A stretch of 8,654 bases of DNA from an uncultured Oscillospiraceae bacterium (GCA_910584045.1 CAJTYO010000089.1:1-8654), one strand, 5' to 3'. Numbered from the stretch's first letter, positions 1 to 5,518 are shown. The notes: a model not told the origin generated them from the letters alone. A program made the numbers and translations.

Positions 1-55
1 CGCTGAACACGTTGCGTTGCAATGGTTCAGCGGGGTTCTTTCCGATAATAAGGAC
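1..55. repeat. 55-bp terminal direct repeat, left copy (junction of a circular molecule or att repeat)
   Basis: Bases 1-55 are identical to 8600-8654. The two copies sit exactly at the two ends of the sequence. This is what an assembler leaves when a circular molecule is opened with a k-mer overlap, and 55 is a commonly used k. The true unit would then be 8,599 bp. The repeat contains most of a terminator hairpin and stops inside a candidate integrase core site (49-68). An integrated element with 55-bp att duplications is the alternative reading. Confidence 0.9.
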
Positions 56-68
56 TTATTTGTCCTAA
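49..68. other. candidate core-type recombination site (attP crossover)
   Basis: Two 7-bp arms, TAAGGAC and GTCCTAA (one mismatch when inverted), flank the 6-bp spacer TTATTT. Inverted arms around a 6-8 bp spacer are the usual form of a tyrosine-recombinase core site. In the circular form this site lies between the two 24-bp repeats at 8552-8575 and 171-194, which would be natural arm-type sites. It also lies close to the integrase 3' end. The assignment is inferred from structure only; no chromosomal attB is visible to confirm it. Confidence 0.4.
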
Positions 69-227
69 ATGCAAACAGCGGAAAATGGGGGAAAGCAATA
101 GTCTATAGCCCTTGCGGCGCAAGGATTTTGCGGCAATCGGCGATAGGCTGAGGAAACAAGGCAGAGTGTCTAAAGGGAAAAAATAAGGGAAAACTTTTGG
201 CCTGTGGTGGCGGGGCTGTCTGCGGCT
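69..227. other. non-coding junction region without a recognisable gene
   Basis: I find no convincing ORF or tRNA here. The stretch contains a small hairpin, CCTTGC-GGC-GCAAGG, at 110-124. Thirteen of its bases (TTGCGGCGCAAGG, 112-124) recur in the putative origin at 2886-2898. It also contains one copy of the 24-bp repeat (171-194) and the trailer of the leftward cassette, whose last stop codon is at 228-230. In a circle it joins directly to the sequence downstream of the integrase gene. Confidence 0.6.
171..194 (+). repeat. 24-bp direct repeat, copy 1 (candidate arm-type integrase site)
   Basis: The 24 bases from TAAAGGGAAA to AGGGAAAAC are identical to 8552-8575, in the same orientation. 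Each copy contains the motif AAGGGAAAA twice, 12 bp apart. Across the circular junction the two copies are 218 bp apart start to start and bracket the terminator and the candidate core site. Direct repeats flanking the crossover are typical of arm-binding sites for integrases with an N-terminal AP2-like arm-binding domain. They could instead be the att cores themselves. Confidence 0.7.
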
Positions 228-671
228 TCACAGGGTCTCCAGGGCCCCATAGAGCGCCATAGTGAAGCGTCGCAGGGCATCATCCCGGCGGTGATAGGCG
301 GTGGATTTCTCTACGTTCAGCCGCTCGCATAGCTCCATAATGGCTCCCTTCGCCCTGTGAATGAAGCATAGCTCCAGAGCAAGCCTCTCCTCATCATCCA
401 GGATGGACAGGCCTCTGTTTACGATATCCACCCACAGCTTAGCCTCTTTCAGCTTTCTCTGGAGATCGTCCCGGCAGGTGATGTTGTCCAGCATGTAATT
501 CTCCCGGGAACTGGAGCAGCTCCCGGCCCTGGGCATCCCGTCCAGCTGGGCGGCGCGTATGCCGGTAGCACACACGCCCAGGCGGGACAGCTCCTGGGGA
601 ATGTACTCCAAGGCTTGACAGTGCGCCTCATATCCTTGCAGCTTCTCAATGGCTTCCGCTCTCCAATTCAT
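228..671 (-). CDS. sigma-70 region 4-like / ArpU-type phage late transcription regulator
   Basis: This 147-aa protein resembles the ArpU/RinA-like regulators that Clostridia and other Firmicutes phages encode just before their packaging genes. Residues 1-35 and 58-90 are probably long helices. Residues 92-137 form a sigma region 4-like helix-turn-helix: an acidic start (LDDEERLALEL), then the recognition part LCERLNVEKSTAYHRRDDAL. Members of this group are thought to act on RNA polymerase at late promoters. The ATG at 671 is preceded by GGAGGG at a spacing of 9. It is the last gene of the leftward cassette and ends 13 bp or more before the terminator region. In a satellite, it could activate the element's own late genes or report on or interfere with helper late expression; that role is inferred. 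The family call is from recognition of the sequence pattern, not a search. Confidence 0.72.
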   Translation of the reverse strand: MNWRAEAIEKLQGYEAHCQALEYIPQELSRLGVCATGIRAAQLDGMPRAGSCSSSRENYMLDNITCRDDLQRKLKEAKLWVDIVNRGLSILDDEERLALELCFIHRAKGAIMELCERLNVEKSTAYHRRDDALRRFTMALYGALETL

Positions 672-684
672 CGTGGTTACCCTC

Positions 685-912
685 CTAAATGCGTAACATG
701 GCTCGAATATAAGCCTCTAGCTGCTCCTCTGCCAGGCCGGTCCCTTTGCAGTAGGCAGCTTGTCTCTCCGGCGTGTCCAGGGCCTTGAGCTCCTCGACAA
801 CGCCCACAAGGGCCTGACTGAGCGGGTCCATATCCTCATAGCGGAGTTGCTGCATCCTTGGCAGCAGAGCGGCCTCCAGGGCGGCCACGCGGTCCTTTAT
901 ACTGCGCATCAT
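685..912 (-). CDS. small predicted coiled-coil protein, unknown function
   Basis: I do not recognise this 75-aa protein. It starts MMRSIKDRVAALEAALLPRM, has a heptad-like pattern of Leu, Ala and Val through about residue 45, and ends in a second helical stretch (GLAEEQLEAYIRAMLRI). A short coiled coil that forms an oligomer is likely. Two adjacent ATGs (912 and 909) follow the strong site AAGGGGGTGAT; a longer TTG start at 930 would overlap the upstream gene and lacks its own site. The start lies 1 nt after the stop of the TerS-like gene, and the stop is 13 nt before the ArpU-like gene. The three are clearly one translational unit, which suggests a packaging or late-stage role. Confidence 0.7.
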   Translation of the reverse strand: MMRSIKDRVAALEAALLPRMQQLRYEDMDPLSQALVGVVEELKALDTPERQAAYCKGTGLAEEQLEAYIRAMLRI

Positions 913-913
913 A

Positions 914-1276
914 TCACCCCCTTCTATCAACCGCCTTTTCCAGCTCCTGGAGCTTGTTTAGGATGTCGTTCTGCTCCGTGAGCTTCAGACTGTACTCCAG
1001 GATGCTGCGGGCGGCGCTGATCCGGAATTGCGGGCTTTCGCCGCTGTCCTCCACCACCTCTCGCAGCGTGGACAGGGCTGGGGCTATGGCCTGCTGGGCC
1101 TGCCGGGTAGCGTCCTCCACCAGCCCGGCAAAGGCTTTCCTGTACTCCGCCTGGAACTCCGGATCAGACAGGTAGCCGCGCAGGGTCTTGGAGGTGATGC
1201 CAGCGGCGGCGGCAGCCTTTTCCTTTGTGGGGTGTGCCAGCAGGGCCAGCAGTGCCTTTTGTTGCTTCTGTGTCAT
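914..1276 (-). CDS. HTH protein resembling a phage terminase small subunit (TerS-like)
   Basis: This is a 120-aa protein. Residues 5-50 form a helix-turn-helix module: QQKALLALLAHPTKEKAAAAAG, then the probable recognition helix ITSKTLRGYLSD, then PEFQAEYRKAF. The rest (50-117) is almost entirely helical and could be the oligomerisation region. That design, N-terminal HTH plus helical multimerisation part, is that of many Gram-positive phage small terminases; related HTH proteins are also common in Clostridia integrative elements. TerS binds pac or cos DNA and directs it to the large terminase. Phage satellites of the PICI group carry their own TerS so that a helper packages them. The ATG at 1276 follows AGGATTGA closely. 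No large terminase is present. The alternative is a transposase-type HTH DNA-binding protein of other function. Confidence 0.6.
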   Translation of the reverse strand: MTQKQQKALLALLAHPTKEKAAAAAGITSKTLRGYLSDPEFQAEYRKAFAGLVEDATRQAQQAIAPALSTLREVVEDSGESPQFRISAARSILEYSLKLTEQNDILNKLQELEKAVDRRG

Positions 1277-1293
1277 TCAATCCTACCTTTCAT

Positions 1294-1313
1294 CGGTAAT
1301 TTTCGATAATTCC
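1294..1313. repeat. two tandem 10-bp motifs upstream of the TerS-like gene
   Basis: CGGTAATTTT (1294-1303) is followed directly by CGATAATTCC (1304-1313), which share CGRTAATT in the same phase one helical turn apart. They lie just upstream of the TerS-like gene in an otherwise GC-rich element. They could be a binding site for the TerS-like or ArpU-like protein, but two short imperfect copies are weak evidence. Confidence 0.3.
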
Positions 1314-1320
1314 AGGACAA

Positions 1321-1343
1321 GGGAGCGCCCGGTGGACGCTCCC
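1321..1343 (-). terminator. strong hairpin between two cassette genes, possible weak terminator or processing site
   Basis: Read on the minus strand, GGGAGCGTCC and GGGCGCTCCC pair over 10 positions (one G-U) around a 3-nt loop. The hairpin lies 6 nt after the stop of the 95-aa gene. The tail is TTGTCCTGG, not a true U-tract, so full termination is doubtful. A partial terminator or an mRNA processing or stability element separating the accessory genes from the TerS-like group is more likely. Confidence 0.5.
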
Positions 1344-1349
1344 TCCATT

Positions 1350-1637
1350 TCATTGACGGAATAAACTCTGGGCATCCTGTTCCCCCTGGAGATAGGCTGC
1401 ATTGCACCAGTCAATGATAACCTGTAAAAGCTTCCGCTCTGCGGTAATGTCTGTAAGCGTTGAGGCGCTTATCTTGTCAAGAGCCGCAGGATAGCACTTG
1501 CGGCCGGCTCGGCCCGCCCAATACCAGGAGTTTACAACTGGGATAATCACACAATACAGTTTCTTTTCTGCTGTGGAGACCTTGCGATCCTGGCTTTCCT
1601 CTGCAACAAAACTGCACAAATTTATAGGGTAGGTCAT
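1350..1637 (-). CDS. hypothetical protein, 95 aa
   Basis: I recognise no family. The N-terminal third is mixed and charged (CSFVAEESQDRKVSTAEKKL). The middle is hydrophobic and aromatic (YCVIIPVVNSWYWAGRAG), too short and broken by N and R to be a clear membrane segment. The C-terminal half is helical (ASTLTDITAERKLLQVIIDWCNAAYLQG). It has four cysteines (residues 8, 29, 48 and 78 or close to these). The only ribosome-site-like sequence, AAGGGAG, lies about 15 nt before the ATG, further than for its neighbours, so the start or its level of translation is uncertain. The 5' part is visibly richer in A and T than the genes around it, which suggests separate acquisition. It belongs to the accessory block between the origin and the TerS-like gene. 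Confidence 0.6.
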   Translation of the reverse strand: MTYPINLCSFVAEESQDRKVSTAEKKLYCVIIPVVNSWYWAGRAGRKCYPAALDKISASTLTDITAERKLLQVIIDWCNAAYLQGEQDAQSLFRQ

Positions 1638-1661
1638 GCGTCTATACCCGTACTCCCTTTC

Positions 1662-1961
1662 TCACGGGACCAGGGGGCCCTGCGTCTCCCGCTGCCGCTT
1701 ATCCGCCCTATAGATGCTGTCAGCTCCGGCTTTAAGATCGTCAAGGGCCATCTGCATATTTTGAAGGATCATGTAAAGCGTGTCTCTGTACATCGGAAGC
1801 CGGGCGGCAATGTTAAGGGCAAGGACGGGATCTTCTTGTCCTCCTGCATCGCCATCCATGCTCTCCAGCGTGACAGTGAGTGCCGACAAAGCCCGACCGA
1901 AGGACATAGCGGCATCCTCGGCCACAGTACCGGCATCGAACAAGGATTTGATCTCATTCAT
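1662..1961 (-). CDS. hypothetical helical acidic protein, 99 aa
   Basis: This is an unknown protein. It is predicted to be nearly all helical: MNEIKSLFDAGTVAEDAAM, then FGRALSALTVTLESM, a Gly/Asp linker (GDAGGQEDP), then LNIAARLPMYRDTLYMILQN and MQMALDDLKAGADSIYRA. Hydrophobic positions recur every 3-4 residues, which suggests a small helical bundle. No catalytic or DNA-binding motif is seen. Its ATG overlaps the stop of the upstream gene in an ATGA arrangement, so translation is coupled; GAGGAATTGC is the ribosome site. Membership in the accessory block makes a helper-phage or packaging-related role possible, but nothing in the sequence shows it. Confidence 0.72.
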   Translation of the reverse strand: MNEIKSLFDAGTVAEDAAMSFGRALSALTVTLESMDGDAGGQEDPVLALNIAARLPMYRDTLYMILQNMQMALDDLKAGADSIYRADKRQRETQGPLVP

Positions 1962-2227
1962 TCTTGCAATTCCTCCTGCCGCAACTGCTGCACATTGTAG
2001 AAGCTAGCCGCAACCTGGAACCCCAGGAGAGTGAGATACTCGATGGTATAGCCGCCCATGCCGTAGCGATTCCAGCGGTCCCCCGCGCCGGAAACACAAG
2101 CGCGTTCCACAGCATCCGTCCCCAATAGGGCCTTGACCCGGAACGCAGGCACCCCGTCTTCCGTCCCAAACAGGACCGCTTCCCGCTGAAACATTGCTTC
2201 AACCTGAGCCTTGTTCAAAGTTTTCAT
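1958..2227 (-). CDS. hypothetical protein, 89 aa
   Basis: I do not recognise this protein. It begins MKTLNKAQVEAMFQREAVLF with a likely amphipathic helix. It continues with a compact mixed region rich in Gly and aromatic residues (FRVKALLGTDAV, CVSGAGDRWNRYGMGGYTIEYL) and ends in a helical Gln/Glu-rich tail (NVQQLRQEELQE). The ATG at 2227 is preceded by GGAGGTAAAACAAG, a strong ribosome site. Its stop overlaps the next gene's start by 4 nt. No signal peptide or membrane segment is seen. The small soluble fold with a single Cys suggests a binding protein rather than an enzyme; that is inference from composition. Confidence 0.72.
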   Translation of the reverse strand: MKTLNKAQVEAMFQREAVLFGTEDGVPAFRVKALLGTDAVERACVSGAGDRWNRYGMGGYTIEYLTLLGFQVAASFYNVQQLRQEELQE

Positions 2228-2243
2228 CTTGTTTTACCTCCGC

Positions 2244-2432
2244 TTATCTGGTATAGTTAGAGGCGGAAACAGTTTCGTTCAAAGTCTGTTCCACCCCGCC
2301 CCCGCCAGTGCTGCAATCGCTGGCGGGGGTCTTTTGCTTCTTCTCGTGTGCGCGGAACATCTGCTGACGCTTCCCGGAGACATATCCCCGGTTGCCAACC
2401 TTCACGCGCCGGAATGTCTTTTTCTTACTCAA
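2244..2432 (-). CDS. small basic protein, 62 aa, with a stem-loop inside its gene
   Basis: Residues 1-34 are strongly basic (13 Lys/Arg, starting MSKKKTFRRVKVGNRGYVSG), which suggests nucleic-acid binding. Residues 35-46 are TPASDCSTGGGG, and the tail is neutral. The start is a TTG whose first bases overlap the stop of the preceding gene (TTGA), with GGGAGGAG at a good distance, so it is translationally coupled. The low-complexity Pro/Ser/Gly part is encoded by a 10-bp perfect inverted repeat (2299-2329). The protein sequence there may be dictated by the DNA or RNA structure and not by protein function. No family is known to me. Confidence 0.62.
   Translation of the reverse strand: MSKKKTFRRVKVGNRGYVSGKRQQMFRAHEKKQKTPASDCSTGGGGVEQTLNETVSASNYTR
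2299..2329 (+). other. 10-bp perfect inverted repeat inside a minus-strand gene, terminator-like for the plus strand
   Basis: CCCCCGCCAG (2299-2308) and CTGGCGGGGG (2320-2329) pair around an 11-nt loop. On the plus strand the hairpin is followed by TCTTTTGCTTCTTC, which makes it look like an intrinsic terminator for rightward transcription. No rightward gene lies to its left. It could block antisense transcription, or act as a stem in the sense mRNA that slows or protects it. On the sense strand there is no U-tract after the stem. Confidence 0.5.
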
Positions 2433-2758
2433 TGCAATCTCCTCCCTGTAAAATCCGGCGGGGCGGGGAAGCGGGGTTTAGGCTGGAGGCCCACGGGCCG
2501 GTAGGTATTTTCCTGGTGGAGCGCCTCCCTGCTCTTGCCGAAGGTGCACAGGCAGTACAGCCGGTCCGCCTCCTCGCTGGCCGCCGTCAGCTCCGCCGCC
2601 GCCTCGGCAATCTTCTGCTGCGCGGCGGCAAGCTGCTGCTCATCGCGCACACAGGTCAGACCGGCCCGTAAGTCCTCCACGCACCGCCTGATCCGGTCCC
2701 GGCTGGTGCAGGCTGCTATGTACTGGTGGTAGTAGCGCATATCGCTGAAATCACCCAT
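2429..2758 (-). CDS. hypothetical coiled-coil protein, 109 aa
   Basis: The start MGDFSDMRYYHQYIAACTSR follows AAGGAGG with 9 nt spacing. An upstream in-frame start (2809) has no such site. Residues 17-80 are one long helical region (RDRIRRCVEDLRAGL, then DEQQLAAAQQKIAEAAAELTAASEEADRL), very probably a coiled coil. The C-terminal 30 residues are Pro/Arg-rich and likely disordered (PKPRFPAPPDFTGRRLH). I recognise no family. It is the first gene after the putative origin, so it heads the second leftward cassette. Its end overlaps the start of the basic 62-aa protein. Confidence 0.7.
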   Translation of the reverse strand: MGDFSDMRYYHQYIAACTSRDRIRRCVEDLRAGLTCVRDEQQLAAAQQKIAEAAAELTAASEEADRLYCLCTFGKSREALHQENTYRPVGLQPKPRFPAPPDFTGRRLH

Positions 2759-2795
2759 TGTCGGTATCCTCCTTAAATTCTTTTGGCAATTCCAT
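2751..2795 (-). CDS. possible 14-aa leader peptide overlapping the coiled-coil gene start
   Basis: ATG at 2795 follows GAGGGAG at 5 nt and opens MELPKEFKEDTDNG, ending in TGA at 2751-2753. This short frame runs over the ribosome site and first codons of the 109-aa gene in a different frame. It could set its translation by coupling. It may equally be chance; its short length gives no statistical support. Confidence 0.3.
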   Translation of the reverse strand: MELPKEFKEDTDNG

Positions 2796-2858
2796 CTGGT
2801 CTCCCTCAAGTCCCTCGAAACTGTCCTTTACTCTCGACACTTTCCCGTCAGAGAGACG

Positions 2859-3025
2859 CTAAGTGGTCAAGAGCAACGCAAACCGTTGCGGCGCAAGGGG
2901 TTGCGCACTTGACCAGGTGGTCAAGTGCTAAATTAGCTCTTGACGGTTAAGCGGTGCTTTTGACCAGGTGGTCAAGTGCGGAAACCGTTGGTACTCTAAG
3001 AAAAATTCTGCACTTGACCACTTAG
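2859..3025. other. putative replication origin: symmetric palindrome/iteron array
   Basis: The TTGACCA/TGGTCAA motif occurs six times. Outer half sites are CTAAGTGGTCAAGAGC (2859-2874) and its near inverse GCACTTGACCACTTAG (3010-3025). Two full palindromes lie inside. At 2905-2928, GCACTTGACCA and TGGTCAAGTGC flank GG; at 2956-2979 the pattern is the same with a weaker left arm. Every pair is exactly symmetric about base 2942, and sites are spaced about 51-53 bp, close to five helical turns. A degenerate copy (CTTGACGGTTAAG) and an A/T-rich bit lie in the middle. The outer right site overlaps the primase stop codon. An origin just 3' of the primase/rep gene, with repeats around a central segment, is the arrangement known in staphylococcal pathogenicity islands. 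Confidence 0.65.
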
Positions 3026-4917
3026 GAGATGTCTGACGGGGAGGCTTCATCAAATGGCGTCGGTTCAGCCTCTGATACTTCCACAAAACCTTCCGGATTT
3101 GCGAGCTGAGTATGCCATACTCGGTCTCTATTGCCGCCGGTCTGGAAACTCTTTATAGCCCCCTCTGCCTTCAACTCCTTCTTGGCCCGCTTCATGGAGG
3201 CGAAACTATATCCGGCAACTGTGGCCGCCTCCTCCAGCGTAGCGGTAGGCATTGCGCCCCCGGCCTCCTCCAGTGTCTGGAGGATAAACGCCTTGCAGTC
3301 CTCCCGCACTGGCGCAGTCCTGGCAACCTCCGCGCCCTGGATGTACTCCCGGTCCCGCTTCCAGCTGGTGCCTGCCCTATGTATCTGTTCGTCAGCGTCA
3401 ATGGTAAACAGGACAGTCTCTTGCAGCGGGGCGTAGTTGTTTTTCTCGTTGGAGAGATAGCGCACGCCCTGCTCCTCGGTGAAACCCGCCATCATGACGG
3501 ACCGGGCAATGTCCCACAGGTCTGCGCTGTCCGCGATCCTGTCCCGGCCCGAGGCGCCCTTGCGCTTGTTGGTGTGGCAGACGATCAGGGCCGTGGTGCC
3601 GATATCCTCGCCGATGGAGATCAGAGGGGCCATACAGTCGCGCATTTCGTTCCGGCTCCCCATGTTGACCTTTGGCGGCGTGAAGCCCTGTACCGGGTCA
3701 AAAATGCAGAGAACTGGCTTTAGGCGGCGCAGCACCGTGTCCATCTCCTCTGTGCCAAAGTTCAATTTACGGAGCAGGCCTGACCTGTCCTTTGCAAAAT
3801 CCGGTGTGATGATATTGTCCATGTTGGCTCCGGAAAGGCGCAGTTTCTTCCGCAGCTTCTTCCGGACGCTGTCCTCCGTGGTCATGAACGTGATCTTCAT
3901 CGGCTGGCGGATAAATCCCGGAGGGTCCAATATACAGGTTGTCCCACTGCTCAGCGCGGCGATGATGTGGCACCACAGGGTGGTCTTGCCTATGCCGCCA
4001 TCTGCGGCAATCAGAGAGATTTGCCCCTTTGGGATCCATCCGGGAACGATCCACTCCGCTTCTTCTTCCTGATATTCCGATAGAGGCTTGAACAGAGCAA
4101 GCAGCCTGTCCAGTTCGCCGGCCGCCGGGGGATTCTCCGCCGTCCCATCCCAGTTCAGGGCGCTCCCGCGCTCATACCGGCCGGCGCTTTTGGCGATCTT
4201 CTCCACCTCGGCGGCCGGGAGGGGCGGAACACAGCGCTCCCGGTTCTCTTCCAGCAGGGCGGCGGTGATACCCGCCTCTCCCATGCCCTTCCCACGGAGG
4301 GAGGCCGCCAAGCGGAACAGCGTATCGTTGCGCCCGCCCTCCTGTACCTTCCCCGGCGCGGCCTCTGTGCGGGCCCTGGGGGCCTGTTTCCGGCCCTCCA
4401 GCATGAGGGTATGTAACCAGTCAGGGAGTGGGGCAAGGGGCGTGTTGGCGGGCGTGTGTTCCGCCTCCCACACATATTCCCGCCCGGACTCGTGGACGCT
4501 GGGAGGAGCTACCACGTAGCCGCCCGCGCCCCGGTAGTCCAGGCCGGGGGCAAAGCCGGTCCCCACGGTCAGAGCCGGGTCATCACAGCGGAAATAGTAG
4601 TGGATGCCGCCCCCGCCGGTCAGACATGTCCAGGTATCGGGGAGGGGGCCGTGCTGCCGCTCCAGCTCCGCCAGGGTCTCGTCCCCGTACTTCCCGGCAT
4701 AGTGGTTGATATCCACGTCCAGCACCACCAGCCCGCCGCCGGTGGCGATACCTACGTTGTACAGGTGGATCCCGTCCCACCATGCCGCAATCTGGCCGGG
4801 GTCCGTGGCGGCGTCCTTGCAGCCGTGGGCCGTGGCCGGAACCTTCTCCCGCGGCTTGCAGGGGAACACAGGCAGGCCCAGCTTGCCGTAGTACTGCGCG
4901 TGTTTCAGAAGCTTCAA
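3022..4917 (-). CDS. bifunctional primase-polymerase fused to a RepA/DnaB-like ATPase (replication protein)
   Basis: This is a 631-aa replication initiator or primase-helicase. Residues 5-170 are a prim-pol (archaeo-eukaryotic primase type) domain. The metal-binding pair is in VVLDVDINH (D67, D69), a further active-site motif is GGGGIHYYF (H106), and the signature GGYVVAPPSVH is at 132-142. Residues 195-250 are a linker of primase C-terminal type. Residues 290-520 are a RecA/RepA-like ATPase: Walker A AADGGIGKTT (K311), Walker B PVLCIFDP (D407), and an ALIVCHTNK sensor strand (H448). Residues 535-605 look like a winged helix for DNA binding. It would make primers and unwind DNA at the adjacent array 2859-3025. 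The start is TTG directly after the excisionase TGA, in the same frame, with GGGGTGA upstream. No earlier start exists without entering xis. Confidence 0.88.
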   Translation of the reverse strand: MKLLKHAQYYGKLGLPVFPCKPREKVPATAHGCKDAATDPGQIAAWWDGIHLYNVGIATGGGLVVLDVDINHYAGKYGDETLAELERQHGPLPDTWTCLTGGGGIHYYFRCDDPALTVGTGFAPGLDYRGAGGYVVAPPSVHESGREYVWEAEHTPANTPLAPLPDWLHTLMLEGRKQAPRARTEAAPGKVQEGGRNDTLFRLAASLRGKGMGEAGITAALLEENRERCVPPLPAAEVEKIAKSAGRYERGSALNWDGTAENPPAAGELDRLLALFKPLSEYQEEEAEWIVPGWIPKGQISLIAADGGIGKTTLWCHIIAALSSGTTCILDPPGFIRQPMKITFMTTEDSVRKKLRKKLRLSGANMDNIITPDFAKDRSGLLRKLNFGTEEMDTVLRRLKPVLCIFDPVQGFTPPKVNMGSRNEMRDCMAPLISIGEDIGTTALIVCHTNKRKGASGRDRIADSADLWDIARSVMMAGFTEEQGVRYLSNEKNNYAPLQETVLFTIDADEQIHRAGTSWKRDREYIQGAEVARTAPVREDCKAFILQTLEEAGGAMPTATLEEAATVAGYSFASMKRAKKELKAEGAIKSFQTGGNRDRVWHTQLANPEGFVEVSEAEPTPFDEASPSDIS

Positions 4918-5103
4918 TCAATCACCCCGTTTCCCCGCCTGGGCCTCTACCCATTCCAGCAATAGGGCCCGGGGAATGCGGCGGCACTTCCCGATCTTCA
5001 CACAGGGAAATCCATCAATGTGGATCCAGTCATAGCAGGTTTTCTCACTGATTTTCAGCAGCTTTGCCGCCTCCGGCACAGTAAGAATTTCATCATGAGG
5101 CAT
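4918..5103 (-). CDS. xis: MerR-type HTH excisionase (Xis)
   Basis: This 61-aa protein is a single winged helix of the excisionase/AlpA type. Residues 7-20 (LTVPEAAKLLKISE) and 21-29 (KTCYDWIHI) form the HTH. FPCVKIGKCRRIP is the wing with the typical conserved Arg, and ALLLEWVEAQAG is the closing helix. Xis proteins bind next to the att core and turn integrase towards excision. The gene begins 1 nt after the preceding stop, with its GGAGG inside the previous gene, so it is co-translated with it. It is far from int and under the opposite promoter. Excision would therefore start only when the leftward operon is derepressed, as in PICIs and temperate phages. A plain transcription or replication accessory role cannot be excluded. 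Confidence 0.78.
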   Translation of the reverse strand: MPHDEILTVPEAAKLLKISEKTCYDWIHIDGFPCVKIGKCRRIPRALLLEWVEAQAGKRGD

Positions 5104-5104
5104 A

Positions 5105-5518
5105 TCAGACCTCCTCTACCGGCTCATACCAAAAACCGGCGAAGACCGCGCCCGCTACCCGGTGTGTGCTGCCAGCGGCGGCCTGGGCCTCCTCCAGCGT
5201 GTCGAACTGCCGGTCATAGCAGCTCTCCCACTCGCCAGGGACAGGCTGCGCCTGGAGGATGTAGGGCTTGAAGCCGAAGACTGCCAGGACATTGGCAACC
5301 AGTCCATGCTCGCTGGCCCTGCCCGGCGCATACCGCAGCGTGGGCAGCCTCTCCACCACCTCGTACATCCCGAGGGGATCCAGGCCCTCAAGCGCGGCCT
5401 GGGCTTCTGCTACGGTGTCATACTCGAGGCCGGCGGGGTACTCCCACTGCCCCGCGCTGTCCTGTCGGAACCTGAGCGCGTACCGCTTTGCGCCGGTCCC
5501 CTCAAATATGTTATTCAC
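5105..5518 (-). CDS. hypothetical protein with an internal duplicated module, 137 aa
   Basis: I recognise no family. The start is GTG at 5518 (VNNIFEGTGAKRYALRF) after AAAGGAGGGAC; a longer frame upstream has Arg/Pro-rich filler and lies over other genes. The protein contains two related units. Unit 1 is about residues 12-56 (GQWEYPAGLEYDTVAEAQAA, then YEVVE). Unit 2 is about 85-135 (GEWESCYDRQFDTLEEAQAA, then WYEPVEE). WE to DT spacing is identical in both (W25/D34 and W97/D106). This points to an ancient duplication of a small alpha/beta domain, perhaps giving a pseudo-symmetric binding surface. Its start overlaps the stop of the 32-aa gene by 4 nt (GTGA). Confidence 0.75.
   Translation of the reverse strand: MNNIFEGTGAKRYALRFRQDSAGQWEYPAGLEYDTVAEAQAALEGLDPLGMYEVVERLPTLRYAPGRASEHGLVANVLAVFGFKPYILQAQPVPGEWESCYDRQFDTLEEAQAAAGSTHRVAGAVFAGFWYEPVEEV

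Noticed and set aside
1..227. tRNA 3' end as integration target in the junction region
   Set aside because: No CCA end, T-arm sequence or cloverleaf pairing could be found. The hairpin there is an intrinsic terminator.
2859..3025. CRISPR array or simple iteron tract
   Set aside because: The repeats are few, palindromic and mirrored in orientation, and there are no equal-length unique spacers between identical direct repeats.
3112..3723. 203-aa open frame antisense to the primase, with others up to 4965
   Set aside because: These are shadows with no recognisable domain. The minus strand carries clear primase and Walker motifs across the region.
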